From Sporobacter termitidis DSM 10068 (lineage in GTDB: Bacteria > Bacillota > Clostridia > Oscillospirales > Oscillospiraceae): DNA of 64,000 nucleotides. Every line of letters begins with the position of its first letter. Within the stretch, counting starts at the first letter, position 1. Below, piece by piece: positions 1 through 10,372 of the stretch. The stretch is from NCBI RefSeq assembly GCF_900130065.1, contig NZ_FQXV01000001.1:515083-579082 (forward strand), read 5' to 3'. The notes beneath the pieces were generated by a model that saw only the letters and a program-made list of their open reading frames with translations, did no database searches and was not told where the DNA came from. The position numbers and the translations under genes are program-made.

Positions 1-19
1 TTGTCGAAAAACTGTCTGA

Positions 20-190
20 AGAGGGCAAAGCCTCGCAGAGTTTGCCGCCGGAGCGGCAAATAAATTCAAAATCGTCACGCAGGAGGACATGCGCCTCCGG
101 AGTGACTCTTCTCATGCAGCGCGCGGCCGAGCGCGCTGCATGCACTCCTGTCGGAGAAAGCCCGAAGGGCTTTATCGACAGTCTGAGGCG
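20..190. repeat. Structured dispersed repeat, copy 1
   Basis: This stretch matches 63615-63790 over its whole length, with two identical blocks of about 25 bases or more. It folds into successive hairpins: TTTGCCGC/GCGGCAAA at 41-60, GTCAC..GGAGG/CCTCC..GTGAC at 74-106, ATGCAGCGCGC/GCGCGCTGCAT at 114-141, and a long GTCGG..AAAGCCC/GGGCTTT..CGAC arm at 148-181. It lies directly 3' of the minus-strand gene ending at 232. No reading frame in it looks protein-coding. It could be a 3'-UTR RNA element or a REP/MITE-like sequence. Confidence 0.7.
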
Positions 191-209
191 CCGGCAGCAG
201 CCGGCGCCT
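186..209 (+). terminator. GC-rich hairpin, terminator-like
   Basis: AGGCGCCGG and CCGGCGCCT are separated by CAGCAG and followed on the plus strand by a run of T (about 213-218). This is the form of an intrinsic terminator reading rightwards. It could also simply be the end of the adjoining structured repeat, because no plus-strand gene is visible upstream. Confidence 0.45.
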
Positions 210-231
210 GGTGTTTTTATACCGTGCAGCT

Positions 232-1653
232 CTATTCGGTAACGTTCACGGTATAGACGACGGTATTGGCCGCCGTGGCGGAAGCCTCCCCTTCCCAATC
301 CCTGTAATATTTGAAGGTGATCGCCGCCGTTCCGGCTTTCAGGGCCTTGAAGTCCCACACGTAAGCACCCCCGGAGCCGACGCCCGGGTCGCCGGACGGC
401 TGGTAGCTCTCGGAAGCAAGCATCAGGACGGCGCTGTCCGAGACCGCATAATGCCAGGTGTAGCCGGTCGTGGGGTTGCCGCCCAAGGTCACCCGGCCGA
501 TATCGCCGGCGGACAGCGCATTCTCCGCTTTCGGGTCCAGCGTCACGGGCCCGTCGCTCAGGAGCCTGAAAGCGCTGTTCAGCATCTGATTCAACTCCGA
601 GTATGACACGTTAAACTCCTGGATGCCGGCGGCATACGGAAAGTACTCATATTGCTGAAAATAGAACACAACGCCGCTGTTGGCGAGATAAAACGCCGGG
701 TCCGCGCCGATGTCCTTAAAGGGGGCGAGATCGAATTCGGACAGGTCCCCCGCAGCAACGCGTTTGTCGATCTCCTTTCGAATGACAGTGTCGATATACG
801 CCGTATAGTCGGTCCTGCCGTCCAGCAGGTCGCTGAGCTTCAGCGCCTGGCCGGTGGACAGGTCAAAGGTATAGGAAGTCTGAATCGTCGACCCGTGGGC
901 GCCGCCCGTATACTGATAGTCCGACAGGACGACGCTTAAAAGGCCGCTTTGGTTGTATGTGATCATGTAGTTGAAATACGTTTCGCACATGCCGACGGCG
1001 CTCCTGAAGCCGTCCTTGATCGCCTGCGCCATATCCGCGGCATTTTTCTGCCCTTCGATCTGCGCGGACTGGGCCGCCTGCTTCAGGATATCATTGACGG
1101 CACCCTGCGCCGCCGTGTCCGCAAGGTCTGAAAGCTGCGGGTATTGGACCGTCGTTTTGAGGTAATCGTCTTGTGACACGACGGACTCATTGACGACGGA
1201 AACATTATTTTCATATCTTCTTGAGAGCGCTATCCGCCCGCTTTTGGCATCGTAGGAAGCCCCCGCGGGAAAGGCCGTGGAAAAAAGCCCCGATTCGATA
1301 AAGGTGCGGCCGGACACAAGGTAAACGCCCTGACCGGAAAAAACGGCGGCATTGTAGAGATGGCCGTTATCCGTGACCTTCAGATTGGTCACGTCGATGG
1401 AAACGACGTCTCCGTCCCTCGCGGCGGATACTGTGGCGGCACCGTCTTTATCCGACCATGACACCGTATAGCCGAGCGCCTCGCAGACGGCCCTGAAGGG
1501 CAGATAAACCGTCTGCCCGTCAATGAGCGCGTCGGCGCCGAGCGCCTGATCGTCCAGCAGGACGGGGGCTTTCTTATTCCCCGCCGCGGCTGAAAAGCAC
1601 AGGATGCCCGCGAGCATAGCCAACGTCAAAATTACAGCGGTCAGTTTTTTCAT
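232..1653 (-). CDS. Secreted stalk/DUF3298/chagasin-like protein
   Basis: Predicted exported protein of 473 residues. The start is the ATG at 1653, because GAGGTG lies 7 bases upstream and the signal peptide MKKLTAVILTLAMLAGILCF follows at once. Domains in order: signal peptide, copper-amine-oxidase-N-like 'stalk' domain (about 25-145), a DUF4163/DUF3298 module like the RsiV/PdaC extracellular region (about 155-355, with YTGGAHG and LSDLL), and a C-terminal chagasin-type I42 cysteine-protease-inhibitor domain. The chagasin loops are visible as NPTTGYTW, GVGSGG and the terminal YYRDWE. Chagasin domains block papain-like proteases, so the protein probably acts outside the membrane, but its target is unknown. 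The gene stands alone. Confidence 0.8.
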   Translation of the reverse strand: MKKLTAVILTLAMLAGILCFSAAAGNKKAPVLLDDQALGADALIDGQTVYLPFRAVCEALGYTVSWSDKDGAATVSAARDGDVVSIDVTNLKVTDNGHLYNAAVFSGQGVYLVSGRTFIESGLFSTAFPAGASYDAKSGRIALSRRYENNVSVVNESVVSQDDYLKTTVQYPQLSDLADTAAQGAVNDILKQAAQSAQIEGQKNAADMAQAIKDGFRSAVGMCETYFNYMITYNQSGLLSVVLSDYQYTGGAHGSTIQTSYTFDLSTGQALKLSDLLDGRTDYTAYIDTVIRKEIDKRVAAGDLSEFDLAPFKDIGADPAFYLANSGVVFYFQQYEYFPYAAGIQEFNVSYSELNQMLNSAFRLLSDGPVTLDPKAENALSAGDIGRVTLGGNPTTGYTWHYAVSDSAVLMLASESYQPSGDPGVGSGGAYVWDFKALKAGTAAITFKYYRDWEGEASATAANTVVYTVNVTE

Positions 1654-1807
1654 AAGTCGCACCTCGTTCATCACCGGTTTACCATAAGACGCCATAAGCC
1701 GGCTGTTGTTCCTTTTATTCGTCTTATTCGTCAGACCATGCCGGCGGGGCGCGCCAAGGCTTGTCCGTATCCGCCGTGCTCATCTTACATCAGCCCGCGA
1801 CGGGATT

Positions 1808-1984
1808 TTAGTGAATCGTGTCATAACTCCCGTCCGCCGCGGACAGCGGGATGACGGTCGGCGGCGCCACGCTGTTCGGGGTGACGTAATACGCGCAGCT
1901 TGACAGGAACAAAAGCGCCACGGCGATCAGGACAACGATCGCCAGCGCGAATCTTTTTTGCTTGGGGTCGCGATGTTTTGACAT
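1808..1984 (-). CDS. Small membrane protein or lipoprotein
   Basis: 58-residue hypothetical protein. The ATG at 1984 has GGAGG about 8 bases upstream (after TGC). A basic N-terminus (MSKHRDPKQKR) precedes one hydrophobic segment (FALAIVVLIAVALLFL) that ends in LSSC, which resembles a lipobox, followed by a short polar tail. It could be a lipoprotein or a single-pass membrane peptide. No function is recognised. The neighbours do not form an operon with it, although it lies back-to-back with the BlaI promoter. Confidence 0.6.
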   Translation of the reverse strand: MSKHRDPKQKRFALAIVVLIAVALLFLSSCAYYVTPNSVAPPTVIPLSAADGSYDTIH

Positions 1985-2117
1985 TTCTTTTGCCTCCGCA
2001 AATAAATGATATGTCTTTATTATGACCCGATTTCGCCGAACCATCAAGCCGTTTTTCGGATTAATTCTTTTAAGGCTGCTGATGGCGCCGCCAAGGAAAA
2101 TTTATCCGCGCCGCCTC

Positions 2118-2148
2118 TTGACAGATACATTCTACTGATGTAGAATGT
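2118..2148 (+). promoter_or_regulatory. BlaI-type promoter with overlapping operator
   Basis: TTGACA (2118-2123) and TAGAAT (2141-2146) are separated by 17 bases. A perfect 9+4+9 dyad, ACATTCTAC-tgat-GTAGAATGT (2127-2148), covers the spacer and the -10. BlaI/MecI repressors bind dyads of the TACA/TGTA kind in just this position, so autorepression of the blaI-M56 pair is the natural reading. Confidence 0.8.
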
Positions 2149-2160
2149 GCCCGCAACTTA

Positions 2161-2176
2161 TTCTTCAATTGTAGAA
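2161..2176 (+). promoter_or_regulatory. Second, imperfect BlaI-like operator
   Basis: TTCTTCAATTGTAGAA is a 16-base dyad with one mismatched pair. It shares the GTAGAA half-site with the upstream perfect operator and lies between the start site and the BlaI start codon. BlaI-type promoters often carry two such sites. Confidence 0.55.
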
Positions 2177-2189
2177 AGAGTGGTGGCAT

Positions 2190-2576
2190 ATGGCGGAATA
2201 CATACGGCGTCTGCCCGATTCCGAGCTGGAGATCATGAAAATTATCTGGGACGCCGGCGGCAGGGTGACGTCGGTGCAGGTGTTGGATCGGCTCAGGAAC
2301 AAACGCGACTGGAAAACCACGTCCGTGCTGACCTTTCTGTCGCGGCTTGCCGACAAGGGCTTTCTCTCCGTAGAGCGCCAGGGCAAAACGAATATTTATC
2401 AGGCGCTGGTGGACGAACAGGATTATCTGGAAAAGGAGAGCAAATCTTTTCTGGAAAAGCTCTGCGGCAACTCGCTGAAAACCTTCGTGGCGTCGCTGTA
2501 CGACGGCAAGGCGATCAGCGAGAACGACCTCCGGGAGCTCCGGCAATATATCAACGAAAAAACGAAGGAGGGATGA
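2190..2576 (+). CDS. BlaI/MecI/CopY-family repressor
   Basis: 128 residues, the normal length for the family. The N-terminal winged helix-turn-helix (about 5-80) contains the typical LPDSELEIMKIIWD opening and a recognition region TTSVLTFLSRLADKGFLSVE. The rest is the dimerisation helices, where the cognate protease normally cleaves. The ATG at 2190 is preceded by a weak GAGTGGTG. Four bases separate its stop from the M56 protease gene, so the two form the usual repressor/sensor-protease pair. It is probably autoregulated through the dyads just upstream. The inducing signal is unknown and there is no beta-lactamase gene nearby. Confidence 0.9.
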   Translation: MAEYIRRLPDSELEIMKIIWDAGGRVTSVQVLDRLRNKRDWKTTSVLTFLSRLADKGFLSVERQGKTNIYQALVDEQDYLEKESKSFLEKLCGNSLKTFVASLYDGKAISENDLRELRQYINEKTKEG

Positions 2577-2579
2577 CCG

Positions 2580-4397
2580 GTGGCACAGCTGCTCGTTTCG
2601 ATTTTTGAGGTCTCTCTGGTCACATCGGCGGTCATTGCCCTTTTTCTCCTCGTTTCGCCGCTTCTGGAGAGGAAATACAGCGCGGGAAGCCTGTGCATCG
2701 TATGGTTGGTGCTGGCGTTCCGGCTGGCCGTGCCGCTGAGCTTTCATCTGCCGCAGCCGGTCATTTCGATTCCCGGACCCATACCTGTTATTTCGAATGT
2801 GCCGTCAGCGCATGACAGTGATACCGTGTCGACAGTATCTCCGGGCACGACGGGTCCCAATGCGAATACGCCCGCTCCGGACACCGGAACAAACAGCCCC
2901 CGCCCAACGTCATATGACGCGGCAGCCGCCGTCTGGGCCGCCGGTGTCCTGCTGTTTGGGCTGGCGCATTTGGCCGGGTACATTCAGCTCCGGCGGAAAA
3001 TCCGCCGATACGCGAGACCCGTAGAGGATCAAAACGTGTTGGAGCTCTTCGAGCGTCTGCGTCTGGAGCTCGGCGTCAGACCAGGCCGCGTCTCCGTCCT
3101 GAAATACCCGGCTGCGGGCAGCCCGATGCTGACAGGATTTTTCCGGCCGGTCGTCCTGCTGCCGGACGATACCTGCGATACCGGGGAGCTGGCGCTCATC
3201 CTCCGCCATGAGCTGGTGCATTTTCAGCGGAGAGACCTTTGGTTCAAGCTGCTTTTGGCCTGCTGCAGTACGCTGCACTGGTTCAATCCCCTCGTCTGGC
3301 TGATGGCCCGCGAGGCCAACAGGCAAATAGAAAACGCCTGCGATCAGGAAATCGTGAAGAATAAGGATATCCTGACCCGAAAAAAATACAGTGAGACGAT
3401 CCTGTCCGCCATGGCGCGGGATCAGGCCAAGCATTTCAGCTTATCAACTTACTATCACGGAGGAAAAAAAACAATGACTCAGCGATTTAAAAACATCTTC
3501 GATCTGAAAACCAAAAAGCGCGGCACGTCGATCGTTGCCGCCGCGGTGACGGTGATCCTGATTTCAGGCGTGCTCGTGGCGTGCCAGGCGCAGGTGGACA
3601 CCGGCCCGTCGGCCTCGCCGTCCGCCACCGGCGCCTCCGCCGTGACGGATACATCGTCGCCTTCCCCTTCCGCCGCGAACCCAAGCGATACCAGCCCGGA
3701 CGCTGCGTCCCTCGCCAAAAGCTGGGCGGAGGCCGTCAAAAACCGTGACGGCAAAGCGCAGTATGCCCTGATGACGAAAGCGCTGCAGGAGAAGGTCTAC
3801 GACGAGTTTTCCGGCCTGAACTGGGTAACGGGTACCTCCAGCCCCTGGATCGTGAGCTATGAAGCCGCACAAGCGGACGGCGGCGCCCGGGTCACCTTCG
3901 CGCTGGCCACCTCCACCGGCCCGGCGGGCGGCTATTACCAGGACCTTACCTTTAAAACAGAGGACGGCGCGCTGAAGATCGACAGCATCTCCGATGCCCA
4001 CGACGTCCCGGCCTCCGAAACAGCCGATGTTCCCTCCTTCCAGTCGCTTATCAGCCTGCTCGGACTGACGAAGGACGAACTGGCAAAGGCTCTGCCGGAG
4101 CAGGGTGTGGGCGTCGACGAGGGCGGCCTCGGCTTTGACAAAACAGGCATCCGCGTATGGTTCGACACCGAAACGTACACGAAGGTCGCGCAGGTCCTCA
4201 TCATGTCGGACAAGATTGACATTAACGGCGCCAGGCTCGGCGACAGCTATGACTCCTTCAAAAAAATCTTCGGCACGCCGGTGAGCGATTCAAATGGCGA
4301 CGCGCACTTCAAATACGGCGACATTTATCTCTCCGTCGTGCGCGATACAGCGACAGACAAGGTCATCTCCGTCTATATCCTGGCCGAAAACTTCTGA
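2580..4397 (+). CDS. BlaR1-like M56 membrane metalloprotease
   Basis: 605 residues, GTG start at 2580 with AAGGAGGG upstream. Membrane helices are visible at about 4-25, 35-56, 113-136 and 220-242. The zinc-protease motif HELVH is at residues 210-214, followed by the ENACDQE stretch that supplies the downstream Glu ligand. A further helix at about 313-335 ends in LVACQAQ. The C-terminal 270 residues begin with a Ser/Thr/Pro/Ala-rich linker and then a SLAKSWAEAVKNRDG region like DUF3887-type domains. There is no penicillin-binding sensor domain, so the ligand is probably not a beta-lactam. It presumably inactivates the BlaI-family repressor encoded immediately upstream. Confidence 0.85.
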   Translation: MAQLLVSIFEVSLVTSAVIALFLLVSPLLERKYSAGSLCIVWLVLAFRLAVPLSFHLPQPVISIPGPIPVISNVPSAHDSDTVSTVSPGTTGPNANTPAPDTGTNSPRPTSYDAAAAVWAAGVLLFGLAHLAGYIQLRRKIRRYARPVEDQNVLELFERLRLELGVRPGRVSVLKYPAAGSPMLTGFFRPVVLLPDDTCDTGELALILRHELVHFQRRDLWFKLLLACCSTLHWFNPLVWLMAREANRQIENACDQEIVKNKDILTRKKYSETILSAMARDQAKHFSLSTYYHGGKKTMTQRFKNIFDLKTKKRGTSIVAAAVTVILISGVLVACQAQVDTGPSASPSATGASAVTDTSSPSPSAANPSDTSPDAASLAKSWAEAVKNRDGKAQYALMTKALQEKVYDEFSGLNWVTGTSSPWIVSYEAAQADGGARVTFALATSTGPAGGYYQDLTFKTEDGALKIDSISDAHDVPASETADVPSFQSLISLLGLTKDELAKALPEQGVGVDEGGLGFDKTGIRVWFDTETYTKVAQVLIMSDKIDINGARLGDSYDSFKKIFGTPVSDSNGDAHFKYGDIYLSVVRDTATDKVISVYILAENF

Positions 4398-4410
4398 TCG
4401 ATAAACAAGC

Positions 4411-4432
4411 AGCCCCGCCGAAAGGCGGGGCT
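4411..4432 (+). terminator. Intrinsic terminator after M56 gene
   Basis: AGCCCCGCC-GAAA-GGCGGGGCT is a perfect 9-bp stem with a GAAA tetraloop, 13 bases after the stop codon. The following T-tract is weak (TGAATACATTTTG), so termination efficiency is uncertain. Confidence 0.7.
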
Positions 4433-4488
4433 GAATACATTTTGTAGGGTTATTTGATCAGGGTGATTCTGCCGAAGAAAAAATGGAG

Positions 4489-4570
4489 TGCGGATGAAGG
4501 GACTCGAACCCACACGTCTTGCGACACAGGAACCTAAATCCTGCATGTCTACCAATTCCATCACATCCGC
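4489..4570 (-). tRNA. tRNA-Leu (anticodon UAG)
   Basis: On the minus strand the acceptor stem GCGGATG pairs with CATCCGC. The anticodon arm is CAGGA-TTTAGGT-TCCTG, giving anticodon UAG. A long variable arm (class II) and the T-arm GGTTCGAGTCC follow. The discriminator is A and the 3' CCA is not encoded. Confidence 0.95.
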
Positions 4571-4778
4571 ATAGTTCTTTGATTTTAACACACTGCCGCC
4601 TGCGATGCAAGTCTGCGCAGGCGGAGATACGCCGTCCTCCCCGATAACAAAATCCCGTGCCGTACACGGGATTTCAGTCATGTTGCAAATGCAGTCGAAA
4701 CCACCCAGGACAAGCTGCGACTCCCTTGCAGCTCATTCGTCGAACTCAATGGATAAAAGCCCAAAACTTTACCTTCAT

Positions 4779-4878
4779 CCAAGGGCGAAGCCCAACAGGG
4801 TCCAAGGGGCGGAGCCCCTTTCCAATGGGGTCATAGGGGCGAAGCCCCTATACCTCTGCTGGGCGGGTGGGCGGGCAT
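4779..4878. repeat. GGGGC..GCCCC hairpin repeat next to a stop codon
   Basis: Successive palindromes of the form GGGGC-GNA-GCCCC are followed by TATACCT and then GGGCGGGTGGGCGGGC. The last part abuts the stop codon of the minus-strand gene at 4879. The same string of elements lies at 35280-35342 (after trpB2) and, more degenerate, at 38830-38974. It is non-coding. Confidence 0.7.
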
Positions 4879-5280
4879 TTAAATGGGCATATTACTTCTT
4901 CTGATCTTATCGGCGATGTCCCCGATGACCGGAATCTTGTATTCCTCATAGCCGCCGGCCTTGACCAGGGCAACAATGGCAAGTATTGTCAGGAGAACGT
5001 TTAATATGGCCGCGAGGAGTCCGTTAAACGGCATCCAGAAAAGGAGAACGGAGAACACGATGGTAATGACCCAGCTGACGACCTCCAGCAGAAACGCCTG
5101 CATGGCGTGAAATTTTACGAACGGGCTCTGCTTCTCGACGAAAAAAAGCACCAGCGGCGCCGCCCAGGCGACATATTTGATAATAGGGACCCACGAAAGA
5201 ACAAAGGCGGCAACGTAGCTTAAAAGAGCCAGGGTATTCGCGTCCATACCGAGCGACGATCTGTGCGGATTGACTTTCAT
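4879..5280 (-). CDS. DUF4870 / Tic20-like membrane protein
   Basis: 133 residues. The start chosen is the ATG at 5280 (GGGGAG 8 bases upstream), because 20 codons further upstream lack a ribosome site. The sequence opens SLGMDANTLALLSYVAAF, typical of DUF4870, and contains about four hydrophobic segments, including VPIIKYVAWAAPLVLFFVEK, FHAMQAFLLEVVSW, and a double hydrophobic stretch around FNGLLAAILNVLLTILAIVAL. The C-terminus carries the family-typical IPVIGDIADKI. These are small integral membrane proteins of unknown role. The gene is separate from ligA by about 110 bases. Confidence 0.85.
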   Translation of the reverse strand: MKVNPHRSSLGMDANTLALLSYVAAFVLSWVPIIKYVAWAAPLVLFFVEKQSPFVKFHAMQAFLLEVVSWVITIVFSVLLFWMPFNGLLAAILNVLLTILAIVALVKAGGYEEYKIPVIGDIADKIRRSNMPI

Positions 5281-5391
5281 ATTGTGACTCCCCAACTTAT
5301 TGGATTTCTCTGTCCTGTTCTGCCAAAAAAATCTTATCATACAGCAGAATCATATGCAAGGGCCGTACGACAAATAAGCACAAATTGTTGA

Positions 5392-8048
<2,657 letters not shown>

Positions 8049-8093
8049 GTGGATCACACCCCTTATGCAATCCATATGCGGCGTTTTCGGTAT

Positions 8094-9347
8094 TTATTTG
8101 TCGCGGAGCATGTCCGCGGCCGTCATTATTCCGAGCCTGCCGGCCTCAAATGTCAGTCCGCCCTGCAGGTAGGCGCAGTACGGGGCGCGCATGGGCCCGT
8201 CGGCCGACAGCTCGATGGAGGCCCCTTGGACGAACGTCCCCGCCGCCATAATGACCTGGCAGCCATAGCCCGGCATGTCCCACGGCTCCGGGCTCACATA
8301 CGCGTCCACCGGCGCGCCGGCCTGAATGCCCCGGCAGAAGCGCTGGAGGAGCTCCGGATCGCCCAATTGCACCATCTGGATGATATCCGACCGGGTTGCG
8401 TCCCAGGCCGGCAGCGTTCCATAGCCCATCAGCTCTAAAAGACGCGCGCAGAAGATGGCGGTCTTCAAGGCCTCAGAGACAGTGTGGGGCGCCATGAAAA
8501 ACCCCTGGTATAAAAGCCTGTTGTTAAACAGCGACGCGCCGCACTCCCCGCCGATGCCAGGCGACGTGAGCCTGTAGGCGGCAGCCTCCACCAGGTCCTT
8601 CCTGCCGGCGACATAGCCGCCCGTGGGCGCCAGGCCCCCGCCGGGATTCTTGATGAGCGACCCGGCCATGAGATCCGCGCCAACTTGTGTTGGTTCTGTC
8701 GTCCCTGTGAATTCGCCGTAGCAGTTGTCCACGATGACGGCGGCGCGGTCGTTTGCCGCGTGGACGATATCGCAGATCTTCCCGATCTGGGGCATCGTCA
8801 GCGCCGAACGGGCCGAATAGCCGCTGGAGCGCTGCACGAGGACGGCGGCGACACGCTTGTCCGCGGCGGCTCTGGCGACGGCGTCATAATCCGGCGTACC
8901 GTCGGGCATTAAATCCGTCTGAGCGTAGCCGACGCCGTAATCCCTGAGAGAGCCGCGGTAATCGCCCTCGATGCCGATGGCGCCGCGCAGCGTGTCGTAC
9001 GGGGTACCGGTCGCCGAGAGCAGGATATCCCCCGTGACCATCGCGCCGAAGAGCGCGGCGGTAATGGCGTGGGTGCCGTTGACAAACCCGATGCGCACCA
9101 GCGCGGACTCGGCGCCGAAGACGTCGGCGTAGATGAGGTCCAGCGTGTCGCGCCCCTTGTCGTTGTAGCCGTAGCCGGTGGTCCCGGTGAGGCAGGCCTC
9201 CGACACGCGGTGCTTTTGAAAGGCCGACAGGACCTTTTCCGTATTCTCCAGCGCGAGCCTGTCAAGCGCCTTGAAGGCCGGCTCGATATCAGCCATCGCC
9301 TTTTCGGAAAGCCGCCGTATCTCAGGGCTCAGTTCCATAGGCCCCAT
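8094..9347 (-). CDS. Methionine gamma-lyase family protein (aluminium-resistance family)
   Basis: 417 residues. This is a PLP-dependent Cys/Met-metabolism-fold protein of the family often labelled 'aluminium resistance protein' (Met_gamma_lyase). The sequence GYGYNDKGRDTLDLIYADVF and the PLP-lysine region GSLIKNPGGGLAPTGGY are characteristic. The true substrate of this subfamily is uncertain. Its ATG overlaps by one base (TGATG) the stop of the M42 peptidase upstream. A second in-frame ATG three codons later is also possible. It is the last gene of a run murD-M42-M42-lyase on the minus strand. Confidence 0.88.
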   Translation of the reverse strand: MGPMELSPEIRRLSEKAMADIEPAFKALDRLALENTEKVLSAFQKHRVSEACLTGTTGYGYNDKGRDTLDLIYADVFGAESALVRIGFVNGTHAITAALFGAMVTGDILLSATGTPYDTLRGAIGIEGDYRGSLRDYGVGYAQTDLMPDGTPDYDAVARAAADKRVAAVLVQRSSGYSARSALTMPQIGKICDIVHAANDRAAVIVDNCYGEFTGTTEPTQVGADLMAGSLIKNPGGGLAPTGGYVAGRKDLVEAAAYRLTSPGIGGECGASLFNNRLLYQGFFMAPHTVSEALKTAIFCARLLELMGYGTLPAWDATRSDIIQMVQLGDPELLQRFCRGIQAGAPVDAYVSPEPWDMPGYGCQVIMAAGTFVQGASIELSADGPMRAPYCAYLQGGLTFEAGRLGIMTAADMLRDK

Positions 9348-10372
9348 CAGTAACGTTCTCCGATTTCCTTCAAAAATACTTCCGCCAGCTTATAGACCGC
9401 GTCAAAATCAGAAACGCAGCCGACGCTGGACGGCGAGTGCAGGTTGCGAAGCGGCGCGGCGATGCCCGCCGTCATAACACCGGCGCGGGAACGCTGCACG
9501 GCGCCGGCGTCCGTCCCGCCGGAAATATACGTTTTTGTCTGCCATGGGATGCTGTTTTTATCGGCAAGCGACGTCAGCAGGGTATACAGTTCTCTGTTGT
9601 AGATGGTCGATCTGTCCATAAATGGGATGACGACGCCCTTCCCCAGGCTGCATACTCTCTTGGCGGACGACACGGAGGGCAGGTCGGCGGCCGTCGTCCC
9701 CTCCACGATGAGGGCGATATCCGGCCGGACGGAAAACGACGCGCCAAAGGCGCCCCGCGTCCCGGCCTCCTCCTGGACCGTAAAGACAAAGGTGCAGTCC
9801 ACGGGCAGATCCGTTTCCAGGAGCTCAAGGAGCGCGGCGCAGCCGACCCTGTCGTCCAGCGCCTTGGCCTTTATGAAGCCGTTCCCGAATTCGAGGATAC
9901 TTCCGTCAAAGGCGCCGGTATCGCCCAGCGACACCAGCTTCGCGGCCTCTTCCCTGCCCTTTGCTCCGATGTCGATGTACATCTCCTCCACAGAGGGGAT
10001 CTTGTCCCGCTCGTCCCGCTTGACGAGGTGATAGGCCTTGTTCCCGATGACGCCGAAAACCTTATGCGCGCCGATAAATACCGGCTTGCCGATGACCACG
10101 CGGCGGTCGATTCCGCCGGCGAAGTCGAATTTTAGATAGCCGTCTTCTGTGATGCCGGTAACGATGATGCCCACCTCGTCCATATGCGCGCAGAGCATCA
10201 GCGATTTTGACGGGGTCTTGCGTCCCTTTTTGAAAACGATCAGGTTCCCCATGGCGTCCGTCCTGACGTCGGCGGAGAGCGCTGCCACCCGCGACTTGAT
10301 ATACGCCCGGACGCTGTCCTCCGTGCCGGAGACGCCGTCCAGCGCACAGAGCGTTTTTACTGTCTCAAGCAT
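9347..10372 (-). CDS. M42 family aminopeptidase (first copy)
   Basis: 341 residues, the length of glutamyl aminopeptidase/cellulase-M-type M42 enzymes. These are cytosolic dinuclear-metal peptidases that form large tetrahedral complexes and trim short peptides. Metal and catalytic motifs are visible: AHMDEVG, KALDDRVGC, QEEAGTRGA and a terminal LHSPSS with the last His ligand. It overlaps the second M42 gene by 8 bases and the lyase gene by one, indicating tight coupling. The two M42 proteins are only moderately similar, so they are paralogues rather than a recent duplication. Confidence 0.9.
   Translation of the reverse strand: MLETVKTLCALDGVSGTEDSVRAYIKSRVAALSADVRTDAMGNLIVFKKGRKTPSKSLMLCAHMDEVGIIVTGITEDGYLKFDFAGGIDRRVVIGKPVFIGAHKVFGVIGNKAYHLVKRDERDKIPSVEEMYIDIGAKGREEAAKLVSLGDTGAFDGSILEFGNGFIKAKALDDRVGCAALLELLETDLPVDCTFVFTVQEEAGTRGAFGASFSVRPDIALIVEGTTAADLPSVSSAKRVCSLGKGVVIPFMDRSTIYNRELYTLLTSLADKNSIPWQTKTYISGGTDAGAVQRSRAGVMTAGIAAPLRNLHSPSSVGCVSDFDAVYKLAEVFLKEIGERY

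Noticed and set aside
20-190. Known c-di-GMP or other riboswitch
   Set aside because: GGGCAAAGCC and related blocks recall GEMM elements, but the order and spacing of conserved nucleotides do not match, and the element lies at gene ends instead of upstream of genes.
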